Assembly (NCBI GenBank): GCA_009835395.1
Contig: VXXM01000089.1
Location: 1-44,317 of the forward strand
Origin: Acidimicrobiia bacterium
GTDB lineage: Bacteria; Actinomycetota; Acidimicrobiia; Acidimicrobiales; CATQHL01
Reading direction: 5' to 3'
DNA length: 44,317 bases
Shown: positions 1 through 7,474 of the stretch, one piece after another
Layout of the letters: every line of letters begins with the position of its first letter
How positions within the stretch are numbered: the stretch's first letter is position 1
The notes under the pieces: model-generated
Seen by the model: the letters and a program-made list of their open reading frames with translations, nothing else
What the model was told of the DNA's origin: nothing
Databases searched by the model: none
Program-made: the position numbers and the translations under genes

Positions 1-1
1 C

Positions 2-1267
2 TCCGGCACCTACCCGCTCGGCTCCTGCACGATGAAGTACAACCCGAAGGTCGACGACCTCGTGGCCTCGCTCCCGGGCTTCGCAACGGCGCACCCGCAG
101 GCTCCTGTCGAGGAGGCGCAGGGCACGCTGCGGATCCTCCTGGAGCTGCGCCGCGGCCTTGCGCAGGTGACTGGCCTGCCCCACGTCAGTCTCGCCCCTG
201 CTGCGGGCGCGCATGGCGAGCTGGCCGGCGTGCTCATGATCACGCGCGCGCTCGAGGACCGCGGGGAGCTCGCGACGCGCCGACGCATCCTCGTCCCCGA
301 CTCGGCGCACGGCACGAACCCGGCAACGGCGGCGATGGCGGGCTATTCCGTCACGGAGATCCCGACCGCCGCCAACGGTTCACTCGACCGCGACGCGCTC
401 GCGCGCGAGTTGGACGAGACCGTCGCCGCCGTCATGGCGACGGTGCCGAACACGCTCGGGCTGTGGGTGCAGGGCATCGAGGAGTTCGCGGACCTCATCC
501 ACGACGCGGGCGCCTACCTCTACGGCGACGGCGCGAACCTCAACGCCATTATGGGCCGGGTGCGCTACGGCGACCTCGGCTTCGACGTCGTCCACCTGAA
601 CCTGCACAAGAGCTTCAGCACGCCGCACGGCGGCGGCGGGCCGGGCGCGGGCCCCGTCGCATGCACCGAGGAGCTCGCGCGGTACCTCCCCGCCCCGATC
701 GTCGTCGAGGGCGACGACGGCGTCGTGCGCCTCGATACGCCGGAGCGGACCATCGGCCAACTGCAGCAGTTCCACGGGAACGTCGGCGTGCTGATCCGCG
801 CGTACGCCTACATGCGCGCGCTGGGCGCCGAGGGGCTGCGGGCGGTGTCCGGGCAGGCCGTGCTCAACGCCAACTACCTGCGCGTGCTCATGCACGGCCA
901 CTACGACCTGCCGTACGACCGCCCGGTGCTGCACGAGGTGGTCTTCTCCGGCACCCGCCAGCGGCGCGAGCACGGCGTGCGCACCTACGACATCGCCAAG
1001 CGCCTCATCGACCACGGCTTCCACCCGCCGACGGTCTACTTCCCGCTGATCGTCGAGGAGGCGCTCATGATCGAGCCGACCGAGACGGAGCCCCCCGAGG
1101 CGGTCGAGGCCCTGGCCGCGGCCATGATCGCCATCGCCGCCGAGGCCGAGACCGATCCAGACACGTTGCACAGTGCCCCCTGGAGCGCACCCATCGGCCG
1201 CCTGGACGAGGCGACGGCGGCGCGTCGCCCCGTACTCCGCTGGCAGCCCGACGCCAGCGACGGCTGA
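2..1267 (+). CDS. gcvPB: Glycine dehydrogenase (decarboxylating) subunit 2, 5' partial
   Basis: C-terminal half of the P-protein of the glycine cleavage system, the PLP enzyme that decarboxylates glycine and passes the aminomethyl group to the lipoyl H-protein. The frame is open to the left edge, and the first visible residues (SGTYPLGSCTMKYNPK) are the conserved glycine-rich start of the PLP domain, so the true start lies upstream; an internal ATG at 32 is not the start. The PLP lysine sits in the motif LNLHKSFSTPHGGGGPG, with its codon at 608-610, followed by the usual GxGP stretch. About 420 residues are visible, which fits the two-subunit form rather than the fused GcvP. No partner gene (gcvPA, gcvH, gcvT) lies downstream, so the rest of the operon must be to the left. 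The gene ends 4 nt before the three-armed inverted-repeat element. Confidence 0.95.
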   Translation, partial: SGTYPLGSCTMKYNPKVDDLVASLPGFATAHPQAPVEEAQGTLRILLELRRGLAQVTGLPHVSLAPAAGAHGELAGVLMITRALEDRGELATRRRILVPDSAHGTNPATAAMAGYSVTEIPTAANGSLDRDALARELDETVAAVMATVPNTLGLWVQGIEEFADLIHDAGAYLYGDGANLNAIMGRVRYGDLGFDVVHLNLHKSFSTPHGGGGPGAGPVACTEELARYLPAPIVVEGDDGVVRLDTPERTIGQLQQFHGNVGVLIRAYAYMRALGAEGLRAVSGQAVLNANYLRVLMHGHYDLPYDRPVLHEVVFSGTRQRREHGVRTYDIAKRLIDHGFHPPTVYFPLIVEEALMIEPTETEPPEAVEALAAAMIAIAAEAETDPDTLHSAPWSAPIGRLDEATAARRPVLRWQPDASDG

Positions 1268-1271
1268 CCGC

Positions 1272-1350
1272 TGGTGGGCCTTGTTCGACGATAGACGGAA
1301 CCGTCTTCGAGCTTTGGCTCGGCGGGCTGTGAGCCTCGGGCCCACCACCA
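1272..1350. other. Cloverleaf-like inverted-repeat element
   Basis: A 9-bp perfect inverted repeat (TGGTGGGCC at 1272-1280 and its complement at 1339-1347) encloses three consecutive small hairpins: 1293-1306 (AGACG/CGTCT with a GAAC loop), 1308-1321 (CGAGC/GCTCG with a TTTG loop) and 1324-1336 (GGGCT/AGCCT with a GTG loop, one G-T pair). The 3' end reads ACCACCA. The fold resembles a cloverleaf, but there is no T-loop motif and no 7-nt anticodon loop, so it is not a working tRNA. It fills the gap between gcvPB and the VOC gene. It could be a structured 3' UTR, a degenerate tRNA-like fragment, or one end of a small insertion. Function unknown. Confidence 0.5.
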
Positions 1351-1400
1351 TGACCGACCGATGGCTCAAGTGACACTACGAAAAGAGAAGGAGCCCAGAT

Positions 1401-1784
1401 ATGCGCATTACTCTCACCGGCGTCTTCGTAGGTGACCAGGACGAGGCTCTGAGGTTCTACACGGAGACCCTGGGCTTTGTGAAGAAGCATGACGTCCCTG
1501 TGGGGGAATTCAAGTGGCTTACCGTCGTGTCGCCCGATGACCCGGATGGACCCGAGCTTCTGCTCGAACCAAATGAAAACCCGGTAGCGCAAGCATTCCA
1601 GAAAGGGCTGTTCGACCAAGGCATCCCAGCGGCGTCCTTTGGTGTTACGGACATCAATGCAGAGTACGAGAAACTGATGTCACTGGGTGTAGCTTTCACG
1701 ATGGGGCCAACAGAATTGGCGAACGTCACTATTGCGGTCTTTGACGACACCTGCGGCAACCTGATCCAGATGATGCAGACGTAA
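1401..1784 (+). CDS. VOC-superfamily (glyoxalase/bleomycin-resistance-like) protein
   Basis: A 127-residue single-domain vicinal-oxygen-chelate protein. The N-terminal module begins with a beta strand and the typical DQDEALRFYTETLGF helix; the C-terminal module ends in the usual strand FDDTCGNLIQMMQ. Members use paired beta-alpha-beta-beta-beta modules for metal-dependent isomerase, dioxygenase or resistance functions; the substrate cannot be read from sequence. A good ribosome-binding site (AGAAGGAG, 9 nt before the ATG) supports the start. Base composition is clearly less GC-rich than all neighbours (roughly 55% by hand count), with codons such as AAA, GAA, TTT and TTG that are rare elsewhere here. 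Together with its place between a structured element and the 3' end of tRNA-Tyr, this suggests transfer from outside. Confidence 0.85.
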   Translation: MRITLTGVFVGDQDEALRFYTETLGFVKKHDVPVGEFKWLTVVSPDDPDGPELLLEPNENPVAQAFQKGLFDQGIPAASFGVTDINAEYEKLMSLGVAFTMGPTELANVTIAVFDDTCGNLIQMMQT

Positions 1785-1839
1785 GTGCGAACGCCGTCGA
1801 GGTTGCCCTCAACGGCGGAGTTCGCAGTTCAGTACGTCA

Positions 1840-1924
1840 TGGTGGGCCGGGGAGGATTCGAACCTCCGAAGGCGTCGCCGGCAGGTTTACAGCCTGCTCC
1901 CTTTGTCCGCTCGGGCACCGACCC
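1840..1924 (-). tRNA. tRNA-Tyr (anticodon GTA)
   Basis: Read on the minus strand this is a class II tRNA: 7-bp acceptor stem GGGTCGG/CCGGCCC with one G-T pair, an anticodon arm GCAGG-CTGTAAA-CCTGC with anticodon GTA, a long variable arm, and a T arm GGAGG-TTCGAAT-CCTCC. Discriminator A and an encoded CCA are present (the CCA is complementary to 1840-1842). It faces away from adenine deaminase and its 3' end points at the low-GC VOC gene. Confidence 0.95.
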
Positions 1925-2012
1925 TCGAAGCGGTCACGATACCTCCGGCCGCCGGGAACAGGGCTCCGGCGGCAGCGGCACCGGCGGCACGGATCGACAC
2001 TGCCGTCATTGG

Positions 2013-2018
2013 TACTGT
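2013..2018 (+). promoter_or_regulatory. Candidate -10 box for a leaderless ade transcript
   Basis: TACTGT lies 6 nt before the ATG at 2025, so transcription would begin at or next to the start codon. There is no Shine-Dalgarno sequence and no convincing -35. Inference from spacing only. Confidence 0.35.
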
Positions 2019-2024
2019 CGTCGC

Positions 2025-3833
2025 ATGACCGCACGAGTTCTGGACATGGGTACCGAGGTGCGCACCCGGCTGATCCGGGTGGCGCTGGGCGACGAGCCGG
2101 CCGAGGCTGTGCTGACCGGCGCCCGGGTGGTCAACGTGTTCACGCGCGAGATCGTGGCCGCCGACGTGGTGATGGCCGCCGGGCGGATCGCCGCGGTCGG
2201 CAACAGCGGCGAGCAGTTGGTAGGTCCCGACACCGAGATCATCGATGCCGGCGGCCGGTTCGTGGTGCCCGGCCTCATCGACCCGCACATGCACCTCGAG
2301 AGCTCCAACATCACCGTCACCGAGTTGGCCCGCGCGATCGTTCCCCGGGGCGTGCTGTCGGTCTGCGAGGATCCCCACGAGATCGCCAACGTGCTGGGCA
2401 CCGCCGGCGTCGACCTGCTGGTGGCCGAGGCGGCCCGCCTGCCGCTGAACCTGTTGCTGCGGGTGCCGGGGAGGGTGCCCGCCATGCCGACCGACCGGGA
2501 GACCTCGGGCCACGCCATGGACCTGGCCGAGACCCTGGCCATGCTGGACCGGCCGGAGGCGGTGTGCATCGGCGGCGACATCAACCCCGCCCTGTTGCTG
2601 GGCGCCGACCGGGCGCAACTGGCGAAGATCGAGGCCACCATCGAGCGGGACAAGACCGTGGGTGGCCAGTTGCCCGGCTTCAGCGGCGCCGTCCTGGACG
2701 CCACGCTGGTGGCGGGCGTGGAGGACACCCACGTGGCGGAGTCGCCCGCAGAAGTCGTCGAACAGCTCCGCAAGGGAGCGCGCGTGCTGCTGACGCCGCG
2801 TATCGACCGGCTGCCCGCCGAGGAGTGGCCGGAGATCGTCGCCGCCACCGAGCGGCTCGGGCTGGATACCCGCCGCCTGGTGCTCTGCACCGACGACATC
2901 CACCCGAACATCCTTATGAGCGAGGGCCACCTCGACCAGCGGGTGTGTCTGGCCATCGAGGCAGGATTCGACCCGCTCACAGCCGTGCAGATGGCGACCC
3001 TGAACGCCGCCGAGCTGATGCGCGTCGACCGCCACCTGGGCAGCGTGGCGCCCGGTCGCTTCGCCGACCTGGTGCTGCTGGACAGCCTGGAGGACTTCGC
3101 GCCCTCGATGGTGCTGTACCGCGGCGAGATGGTCGCAACCGGCGGGGCCCTGCTGCAGGACCCGCCTCCGGCGGACTACCCGGCCTGGTCGACCGGCACG
3201 ATGGACGTCGCCCTTCCGGCGCCCGAGGACCTGGCTCTGCGCGTCGAAGCCCCCGACGGGCCGGTGACCGTGAACGCCGTGGCCTTCGGCGCTCCCAAGA
3301 CCATGCACGAGGTGCGCCTCGAGGTGCGCGACGGGGTCGTTCACCCCGACAGCGCCGTTGACGTGGCGGGGATCGCCGTTCTGGAACGCCACCACGGCAC
3401 CGGCAACATCGGAAAGGGGTTCGTCACCGGGCTGGGGATCCGCGGCGGCGCGGTGGCCTCGACGGTGAACCACGACTCGCACAACGTGGTCGTCATCGGG
3501 GACTCGCATGCCTCGATGGCAGCCGCCGCCCGGGCGGTCATCGAGGCGCAGGGAGGTTACGCAGCGGCCGTCGGCAGCGAGGTGGCGGCGCTGGTGCCGC
3601 TGCCGATCGCCGGCCTGCTGTCACCGGAGTCCCTGGAGGTGGTGGGGGAGCGCCTGGCCGCTGTGGAGCGCGTGCTTATCGAGGAACTGGGCTGCTCGAT
3701 CGGTTACCGGCCCGTCTACGCCCTGAACTTCCTCTGCCTGCCGAACATCCCCGATGTGGGTTTCACCGATCGAGGAATCATCGAGACCACGACCATGGAG
3801 ATCATCGGACCGCTGGCGACGAGCGGTACCTGA
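2025..3833 (+). CDS. ade: Adenine deaminase
   Basis: Amidohydrolase-fold adenine deaminase (adenine to hypoxanthine plus ammonia; purine salvage), 602 residues, the usual size. Motifs seen: the metal-binding strand LIDPHMHLESS, the family marker CEDPHEIANVLG, the late metal motif LCTDDIHPN, and the specific C-terminal domain with VNHDSHNVVVIG. The reading frame continues upstream through tRNA-Tyr, so longer starts are artefacts. ATG 2025 is chosen because it follows a TACTGT box and begins just before the conserved N-terminal strand; ATG 2049 is an alternative. It is a single gene facing the convergent acetyltransferase with only 27 bp between stops. Purine deamination may complement the deoxyribosyltransferase-like gene at 30.7 kb, but the two are not linked. 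Confidence 0.93.
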   Translation: MTARVLDMGTEVRTRLIRVALGDEPAEAVLTGARVVNVFTREIVAADVVMAAGRIAAVGNSGEQLVGPDTEIIDAGGRFVVPGLIDPHMHLESSNITVTELARAIVPRGVLSVCEDPHEIANVLGTAGVDLLVAEAARLPLNLLLRVPGRVPAMPTDRETSGHAMDLAETLAMLDRPEAVCIGGDINPALLLGADRAQLAKIEATIERDKTVGGQLPGFSGAVLDATLVAGVEDTHVAESPAEVVEQLRKGARVLLTPRIDRLPAEEWPEIVAATERLGLDTRRLVLCTDDIHPNILMSEGHLDQRVCLAIEAGFDPLTAVQMATLNAAELMRVDRHLGSVAPGRFADLVLLDSLEDFAPSMVLYRGEMVATGGALLQDPPPADYPAWSTGTMDVALPAPEDLALRVEAPDGPVTVNAVAFGAPKTMHEVRLEVRDGVVHPDSAVDVAGIAVLERHHGTGNIGKGFVTGLGIRGGAVASTVNHDSHNVVVIGDSHASMAAAARAVIEAQGGYAAAVGSEVAALVPLPIAGLLSPESLEVVGERLAAVERVLIEELGCSIGYRPVYALNFLCLPNIPDVGFTDRGIIETTTMEIIGPLATSGT

Positions 3834-3860
3834 TCCCCATCCCGGCCAGAGCGCCGCGGG

Positions 3861-4349
3861 CTAGCTCAGCAGGCGCTGCATCACCGTGCAGTCGAGCCAG
3901 CGGCCGAACTTGCGGCCCACCTGGCGCTCGACTCCCACGAGTTCGAAGCCGCACTCGGCGTGCAGTCGCACCGACGGCTCGTTCTCGCCGGCGATGCGGG
4001 CGATCATGCTGTGGAACCCACCCTCGGCGGCGAGGGACACGAGGTGCTCCAGCAGCGCCCGACCGATGCCCCGCCGCAGCTGGTCACGCCGTACGAACAC
4101 CGAGCTTTCGACGCTCGTGTTGTAGGCGGGCCGTGGCCGGTAGGGCGACAGGGAGGCGAACCCCACGACCTCGCCGTCGCTGACGGCCACGATCACCGAG
4201 TGCGCCCCCGAGCGCTCGGCCAGCCACTCCTGCTGCTCGGCGACCGAGCGTGCCCGCAGATCGAAGACGGTGCGCTCCCGCGTGGCCTCGTGGTTGTAGA
4301 TGGCGGCGATCGCCTCGGCGTCGCCCCGATTCGCCAGGCGGATCTCCAT
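3861..4349 (-). CDS. GNAT N-acetyltransferase, phosphinothricin-acetyltransferase-like
   Basis: A 162-residue GNAT protein that would transfer acetyl from acetyl-CoA to a small amine. The order is typical of the Pat/Bar/MnaT branch: N-terminal IRLANRGDAEAIAAIYNHE, the segment SPYRPRPAYNTSVESSVFV, the acetyl-CoA loop RRGIGRALLEHL, then NEPSVRLHAECGFELVGV. Such enzymes acetylate phosphinothricin, methionine sulfone/sulfoximine or similar amino-acid analogues; the real substrate is unknown. The frame extends upstream through the tRNA-Thr region, but homology starts at the ATG complementary to 4347-4349. A TAGCGT box 8 nt upstream again suggests a near-leaderless start. Convergent with ade. Confidence 0.88.
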   Translation of the reverse strand: MEIRLANRGDAEAIAAIYNHEATRERTVFDLRARSVAEQQEWLAERSGAHSVIVAVSDGEVVGFASLSPYRPRPAYNTSVESSVFVRRDQLRRGIGRALLEHLVSLAAEGGFHSMIARIAGENEPSVRLHAECGFELVGVERQVGRKFGRWLDCTVMQRLLS

Positions 4350-4465
4350 CGGGCACGACGCTACCGCCCCGAGCGCACCTTCGATCCGGCGCGTTCGGGG
4401 TGTCGACCCGACGTGTGACCACGGGGTTGGGGCGCGGGTGGGCCGTGTAGCATGTTGGCCGCTCG

Positions 4466-4538
4466 GCTCCCTTAGCTCAGTCGGCAGAGCGTTTCCATGG
4501 TAAGGAAAAGGTCGAGAGTTCGATTCTCTCAGGGAGCT
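4466..4538 (+). tRNA. tRNA-Thr (anticodon GGT)
   Basis: Cloverleaf with acceptor GCTCCCT/AGGGAGC, D arm GCTC..GAGC, anticodon arm TTTCC-ATGGTAA-GGAAA (anticodon GGT) and T arm GAGAG-TTCGATT-CTCTC. Discriminator T at 4538; CCA is not encoded. A TAGCAT sequence at 4448-4453 could be its -10 box. First of the tRNA trio preceding secE. Confidence 0.95.
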
Positions 4539-4562
4539 CGCGGGCACCGCCCCAAATCTCCA

Positions 4563-4639
4563 AGCGGCGTAGCTCAGTTGGTAAGAGCGCTCGACTCATA
4601 ATCGAGAGGTCGCCAGTTCGATTCTGGCCGCCGCTACCA
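4563..4639 (+). tRNA. tRNA-Met (anticodon CAT), probably elongator
   Basis: Acceptor AGCGGCG/CGCCGCT, anticodon arm CTCGA-CTCATAA-TCGAG (anticodon CAT), T arm GCCAG-TTCGATT-CTGGC, discriminator A and encoded CCA. It lacks the three G-C pairs at the base of the anticodon stem that mark initiator tRNA. An elongator is expected at this locus in actinobacteria; a tRNA-Ile2 with modified CAT cannot be excluded from sequence alone. Confidence 0.9.
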
Positions 4640-4648
4640 CAGGCCCGG

Positions 4649-4687
4649 GACCGGCCGGCGCGTCCCCACCGTGGGGATGGCCCGGTC
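4649..4687 (+). terminator. Candidate hairpin terminator after tRNA-Met
   Basis: Nested stems: GACCGG at 4649-4654 pairs with CCGGTC at 4682-4687, and TCCCCA at 4663-4668 with TGGGGA at 4672-4677 around a CCG loop. There is no U tract, so this is a GC-rich hairpin rather than a classical terminator. It separates the Thr/Met tRNAs from the tRNA-Trp/secE unit; a TAACCT box at 4695-4700 immediately after it could start the next transcript. Confidence 0.4.
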
Positions 4688-4759
4688 GGCTGGGTAACCT
4701 GAGGGGTCCCGCGCCGCCCGGCCCGCGCCGTCTGGCCTGCGCCGCCCGGGGCGCATCAG

Positions 4760-4835
4760 AGGGCAGTAGCTCAACTGGAAGAGCACCGGTCTCCAAAACC
4801 GGCGGTTGGGGGTTCGAGTCCCTCCTGCCCTGCCA
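4760..4835 (+). tRNA. tRNA-Trp (anticodon CCA)
   Basis: Acceptor AGGGCAG/CTGCCCT, D arm GCTC..GAGC, anticodon arm CCGGT-CTCCAAA-ACCGG (anticodon CCA), T arm GGGGG-TTCGAGT-CCCTC (one G-T pair), discriminator G and encoded CCA ending at 4835. The final A of CCA is also the A of a possible ATG for secE (see secE), so the tRNA and protein gene abut or overlap by one base. Confidence 0.95.
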
Positions 4836-4840
4836 TGGAA

Positions 4841-5128
4841 ATGAACAGACAGTTTCGCCGCATGGCCCGCAAGCAGGGGGCCATCGACGAAGAGGGCGCG
4901 CCCGTCGCCGAGCGCCGCCGGCAGCCCACACCGCGCCGCGAGCGAGCCTCGCCGGCACAATTCATGCGCGAGGTTCGAGCCGAGCTGCGCAAGGTCTCCT
5001 GGCCGACCCGTTCCGAGGTCGTCAACTACTCCATCGTCACCCTCGTGGTCGTGGTCATTCTCACGGCCGTGATCGGCGCCCTGGACTACGGCTTCGGCGA
5101 GGCTGTCCTGAAACTCTTCGAGCGATGA
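4841..5128 (+). CDS. secE: Preprotein translocase subunit SecE
   Basis: Small essential subunit that clamps SecY in the Sec translocon. An N-terminal basic/hydrophilic extension is followed by the conserved amphipathic segment [18 protein letters not shown] and a single C-terminal membrane helix ([16 protein letters not shown]). Two in-frame ATGs exist. The one at 4835 uses the last A of the tRNA-Trp CCA, and tRNA 3' processing would remove it. ATG 4841 would survive processing and gives [13 protein letters not shown], an N terminus like other actinobacterial SecE, so it is preferred (95 residues). It overlaps nusG by ATGA, the classical secE-nusG coupling. No ribosome-binding site can exist before 4841 if the tRNA is excised, so translation from a nearly leaderless mRNA is likely. 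Confidence 0.93.
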   Translation: MNRQFRRMARKQGAIDEEGAPVAERRRQPTPRRERASPAQFMREVRAELRKVSWPTRSEVVNYSIVTLVVVVILTAVIGALDYGFGEAVLKLFER

Positions 5129-5964
5129 GCAGTTCCGTGAGCGAGCAGTCCCCCCCACTCGAGGCCGATCTGGCGGGCGGTGCACCCCCGCAGGTCGCCG
5201 AACCGCCGGCCGAGGCGGTGCTTCCCTCCGGCCCCCTGGCTCCCGACACCGAGGCACCCGACACCGAGGCACCCGCCGCCGAGACGCCCGACGCCGAGCG
5301 GCAGTACGACGTTCTGAGCGAGGACGAGCTGCATGCCGCCGCGGAGGCCGCCGCCGAGGCAGAGGCCGAGGCCGAGGACGCTGAGCAGATCGTCGCAGCG
5401 CCCGACGAGGATCGCCCCTCGCGACGCCCTGGCCGGTGGTACGTCGTGCACACCCAGTCGGGATACGAGAAGAAGGCCAAGCAGGATCTCGAGGCGCGCG
5501 TTCGCAGCCTCGAGGCCGAGGACCTCATCTACGAGGCTCAGATCCCCACCGAGGACGTCGTGGAGTTCAAGGGCGGGAAGAAGGTGGTCGTCCCGAAGAA
5601 GGTCTTCCCCGGCTACCTGCTGGTGCGCTGCCGGCTCACCGACAAGGCCTTCCAGGTCATCAAGGAGACACCCTCGATCACCGGCTTCGTGGGACACGGA
5701 CCGAAGCCCACCCCGCTGGGACGGCGCGACGTGGAGACGTTCCTGGAGTCCAAGACGACCGGTGACGAGGCTGTCAAGCGCGGCCGCCCCCGCCTGCAGT
5801 TCGAGGCGGGCGAGACGGTGCGAGTGCGCGAGGGGCCCTTCGCGGAACTGTCGGGCGAGATCATCGACATCAACGCCGAGCAGTTGAAGGTCAAGGTGCT
5901 GGTCAACATCTTCGGCCGCGAGACCCCCGTCGAGCTGGAATTCTCCCAGGTCGCCAAGCTCTAG
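5125..5964 (+). CDS. nusG: Transcription termination/antitermination factor NusG
   Basis: A 279-residue NusG that binds the beta' clamp of RNA polymerase and links it to Rho or the ribosome. Residues 1 to about 100 are an acidic, Ala/Glu/Pro-rich extension typical of actinobacterial NusG. The NGN domain starts at [14 protein letters not shown] and includes the [11 protein letters not shown] strand. The KOW domain ([19 protein letters not shown]) closes the protein. The extension holds a 15-bp tandem duplication (5242-5271). The start ATG overlaps the secE stop (ATGA). Confidence 0.96.
   Translation: MSSSVSEQSPPLEADLAGGAPPQVAEPPAEAVLPSGPLAPDTEAPDTEAPAAETPDAERQYDVLSEDELHAAAEAAAEAEAEAEDAEQIVAAPDEDRPSRRPGRWYVVHTQSGYEKKAKQDLEARVRSLEAEDLIYEAQIPTEDVVEFKGGKKVVVPKKVFPGYLLVRCRLTDKAFQVIKETPSITGFVGHGPKPTPLGRRDVETFLESKTTGDEAVKRGRPRLQFEAGETVRVREGPFAELSGEIIDINAEQLKVKVLVNIFGRETPVELEFSQVAKL
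5242..5271 (+). repeat. 15-bp tandem duplication inside nusG
   Basis: Two exact copies of a 15-nt unit (CCCGACACCGAGGCA), in frame, coding for PDTEA twice in the disordered acidic N-terminal extension. Consistent with replication slippage in a region under little constraint. Confidence 0.9.
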
Positions 5965-5997
5965 CCGCCGCCGCAAACATTCACAGGAGAGCCGATC

Positions 5998-6426
5998 ATG
6001 GCCAAGAAGGTCCTAGCAGTCGTCAAGGTCAACATCGAGGCGGGCAAGGCCACCCCGGCACCGCCGGTGGGGACCGCGCTCGGCCCCCACGGCATCGCCA
6101 TCATGGACTTCTGCCGGCAGTACAACGACCGCACCGCCGAGGCGGCCGGCCAGGTCATCCCCGTGGAGCTCACGATCTACGAGGACCGGTCCTTCAGCTT
6201 CATACTCAAGACCCCTCCGACCTCCTTCCTGGTCCGCGAGGCGGCAGGGGTGGAGAAGGGCGCCGGTGAGGTCGGGCGCGAGTTCGTCGGTTCGATCACC
6301 GACGCGCAGCTGACGTCGATCGCCGAGATCAAGCTGCCCGACCTGAACACCGACGACATCGACATGGCCAAGCGCCAGGTCGCCGGCACCGCCCGCAGCA
6401 TGGGGGTCCGGGTGGTCCGCGGCTAG
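5998..6426 (+). CDS. rplK: 50S ribosomal protein L11
   Basis: A 142-residue L11, which forms the GTPase-associated centre with L10-L7/L12 and 23S rRNA helices 43/44. The N-terminal domain carries the proline-rich thiostrepton-site segment [12 protein letters not shown] and the MDFCRQYND helix; the C-terminal RNA-binding domain has [25 protein letters not shown]. Ribosome-binding site CAGGAGAG lies 8 nt before the ATG. First gene of the rplK-rplA pair, 33 bp after nusG. Confidence 0.97.
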   Translation: MAKKVLAVVKVNIEAGKATPAPPVGTALGPHGIAIMDFCRQYNDRTAEAAGQVIPVELTIYEDRSFSFILKTPPTSFLVREAAGVEKGAGEVGREFVGSITDAQLTSIAEIKLPDLNTDDIDMAKRQVAGTARSMGVRVVRG

Positions 6427-6527
6427 TGCCGCCCACCCCGAGCGCGGTGCGTCGCGCACCGCCCGGGGCGGATACACAGCAGCCCCCGGCGTCCCAGCCC
6501 GGGAACGCCGGAGGCCGGAGGAGCAGA

Positions 6528-7214
6528 ATGAACAAGGGAAAGCGTTACGGCGACGCCGCTCGCCGCTACGACCGGCAGCGCCTGCACGACGCCGTCGAGG
6601 GTCTCGACGTGGTGAAGGGTCTGCCGTCGGCCGGCTTCGACGAGACCGTGGACATGGCCATCCGCCTCGGGGTCGACCCTCGCCGCGCCGAGCAGATGCT
6701 GCGCGGGACCGTCTCTTTGCCGTCGGGCACCGGCAAGCAGGTACGTGTGGCCGTCTTCGCCACCGGTGAGGCCGCCATCGCCGCCCGCGACGCCGGGGCC
6801 GACCACGTGGGCGACAACGACCTCGTCGAGGCGATCGGCGGAGGCATGATGGACTTCGACGTGGCCATCGCCACGCCGGACATGATGCCGCTCGTCGGCC
6901 GCCTGGGGCGCACGCTCGGACCACGCGGATTGATGCCCAACCCGAAGAGCGGCACCGTGACCACCGACGTGACCAAGGCCGTCGCCGATTTCAAGGGTGG
7001 ACGTGTGGGCTACCGCACCGACCGCCAGGGCAACGTGCACGTCCCGATCGGGAAGGTGAGTTTCAGCACCGAGGCGCTGATGGAGAACCTGCGCTCGGTG
7101 ATGGAGGAGTTGCAGCGGGTGCGGCCCGCGGCCGCCAAGGGTCGTTACGTCCAGAAGGTGACGATCAGTTCCACGATGGGACCTCCCGTCAAGATCGACC
7201 CCGCCAGCATCTGA
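6528..7214 (+). CDS. rplA: 50S ribosomal protein L1
   Basis: A 228-residue L1, the L1-stalk protein, and in many bacteria a repressor of its own mRNA. Conserved features are the [15 protein letters not shown] signature and [19 protein letters not shown]. The frame is open back to 6426, but homology and a strong ribosome-binding site (CCGGAGGAG) support ATG 6528 ([15 protein letters not shown]). The 101 bp between rplK and this ATG is GC-rich and could hold the L1 target hairpin. Confidence 0.96.
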   Translation: MNKGKRYGDAARRYDRQRLHDAVEGLDVVKGLPSAGFDETVDMAIRLGVDPRRAEQMLRGTVSLPSGTGKQVRVAVFATGEAAIAARDAGADHVGDNDLVEAIGGGMMDFDVAIATPDMMPLVGRLGRTLGPRGLMPNPKSGTVTTDVTKAVADFKGGRVGYRTDRQGNVHVPIGKVSFSTEALMENLRSVMEELQRVRPAAAKGRYVQKVTISSTMGPPVKIDPASI

Positions 7215-7263
7215 GCCCACACCGGTGCGGTCGGCGCGCCGTGGAGGTGGCGTGCGGGCCCGC

Positions 7264-7474
7264 TAGCCTTCCAAGCCCCACAACTGAATGCTCGCTGAAG
7301 ATCTCCGGTGCTCTGAGGAGCTGAAAGGGGACGGCAGCACCCGTGCTGACGCCCGCCTGATGAGGTGACGCCCCCGACTCCCCCGGCGCCGCGTGATCTT
7401 CTGCGGCGCCGTTGCCGTTCGGGGCCACCTCGGTGGTTGCGGCAACGAAGCCCGAACCAAGATCGGAGACAACC
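7264..7474 (+). promoter_or_regulatory. Structured rplJ leader (probable L10 autoregulatory leader)
   Basis: The 260-bp space between rplA and rplJ is packed with pairings: hairpin CAGCAC/GTGCTG at 7335-7348; a kink-turn-like CTGATGA at 7357-7363; an 8-bp stem GGCGCCGC/GCGGCGCC at 7385-7410; GTTGCCG/CGGCAAC at 7411-7417/7440-7446 with an inner CCACC/GGTGG at 7425-7429/7432-7436; and GTTCGGG/CCCGAAC at 7417-7423/7451-7457. The last two long pairings cross, giving a pseudoknot or a switch. L10(L12)4 is known to repress rplJL by binding such a leader. A TAGCCT at 7264-7269 might be the -10 of its promoter. Structure seen in sequence; regulation inferred from position. Confidence 0.6.

Noticed and set aside
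1272..1350. A tRNA gene read from the cloverleaf-like element
   Set aside because: Acceptor-like stem and ACCA end are present, but there is no TTC-type T loop, no 7-nt anticodon loop and no D-arm consensus.
380..1369. Long minus-strand open frame opposite gcvPB
   Set aside because: High-GC shadow frame rich in Arg, Gly and His without any domain; gcvPB on the plus strand is clear.
1785..2024. Longer adenine deaminase starting at 1785
   Set aside because: The extension would translate through tRNA-Tyr and shows no homology; the family start matches ATG 2025.
4690..4760. An rpmG-like small gene before tRNA-Trp
   Set aside because: No frame with L33 features fits in the 120-bp gap.
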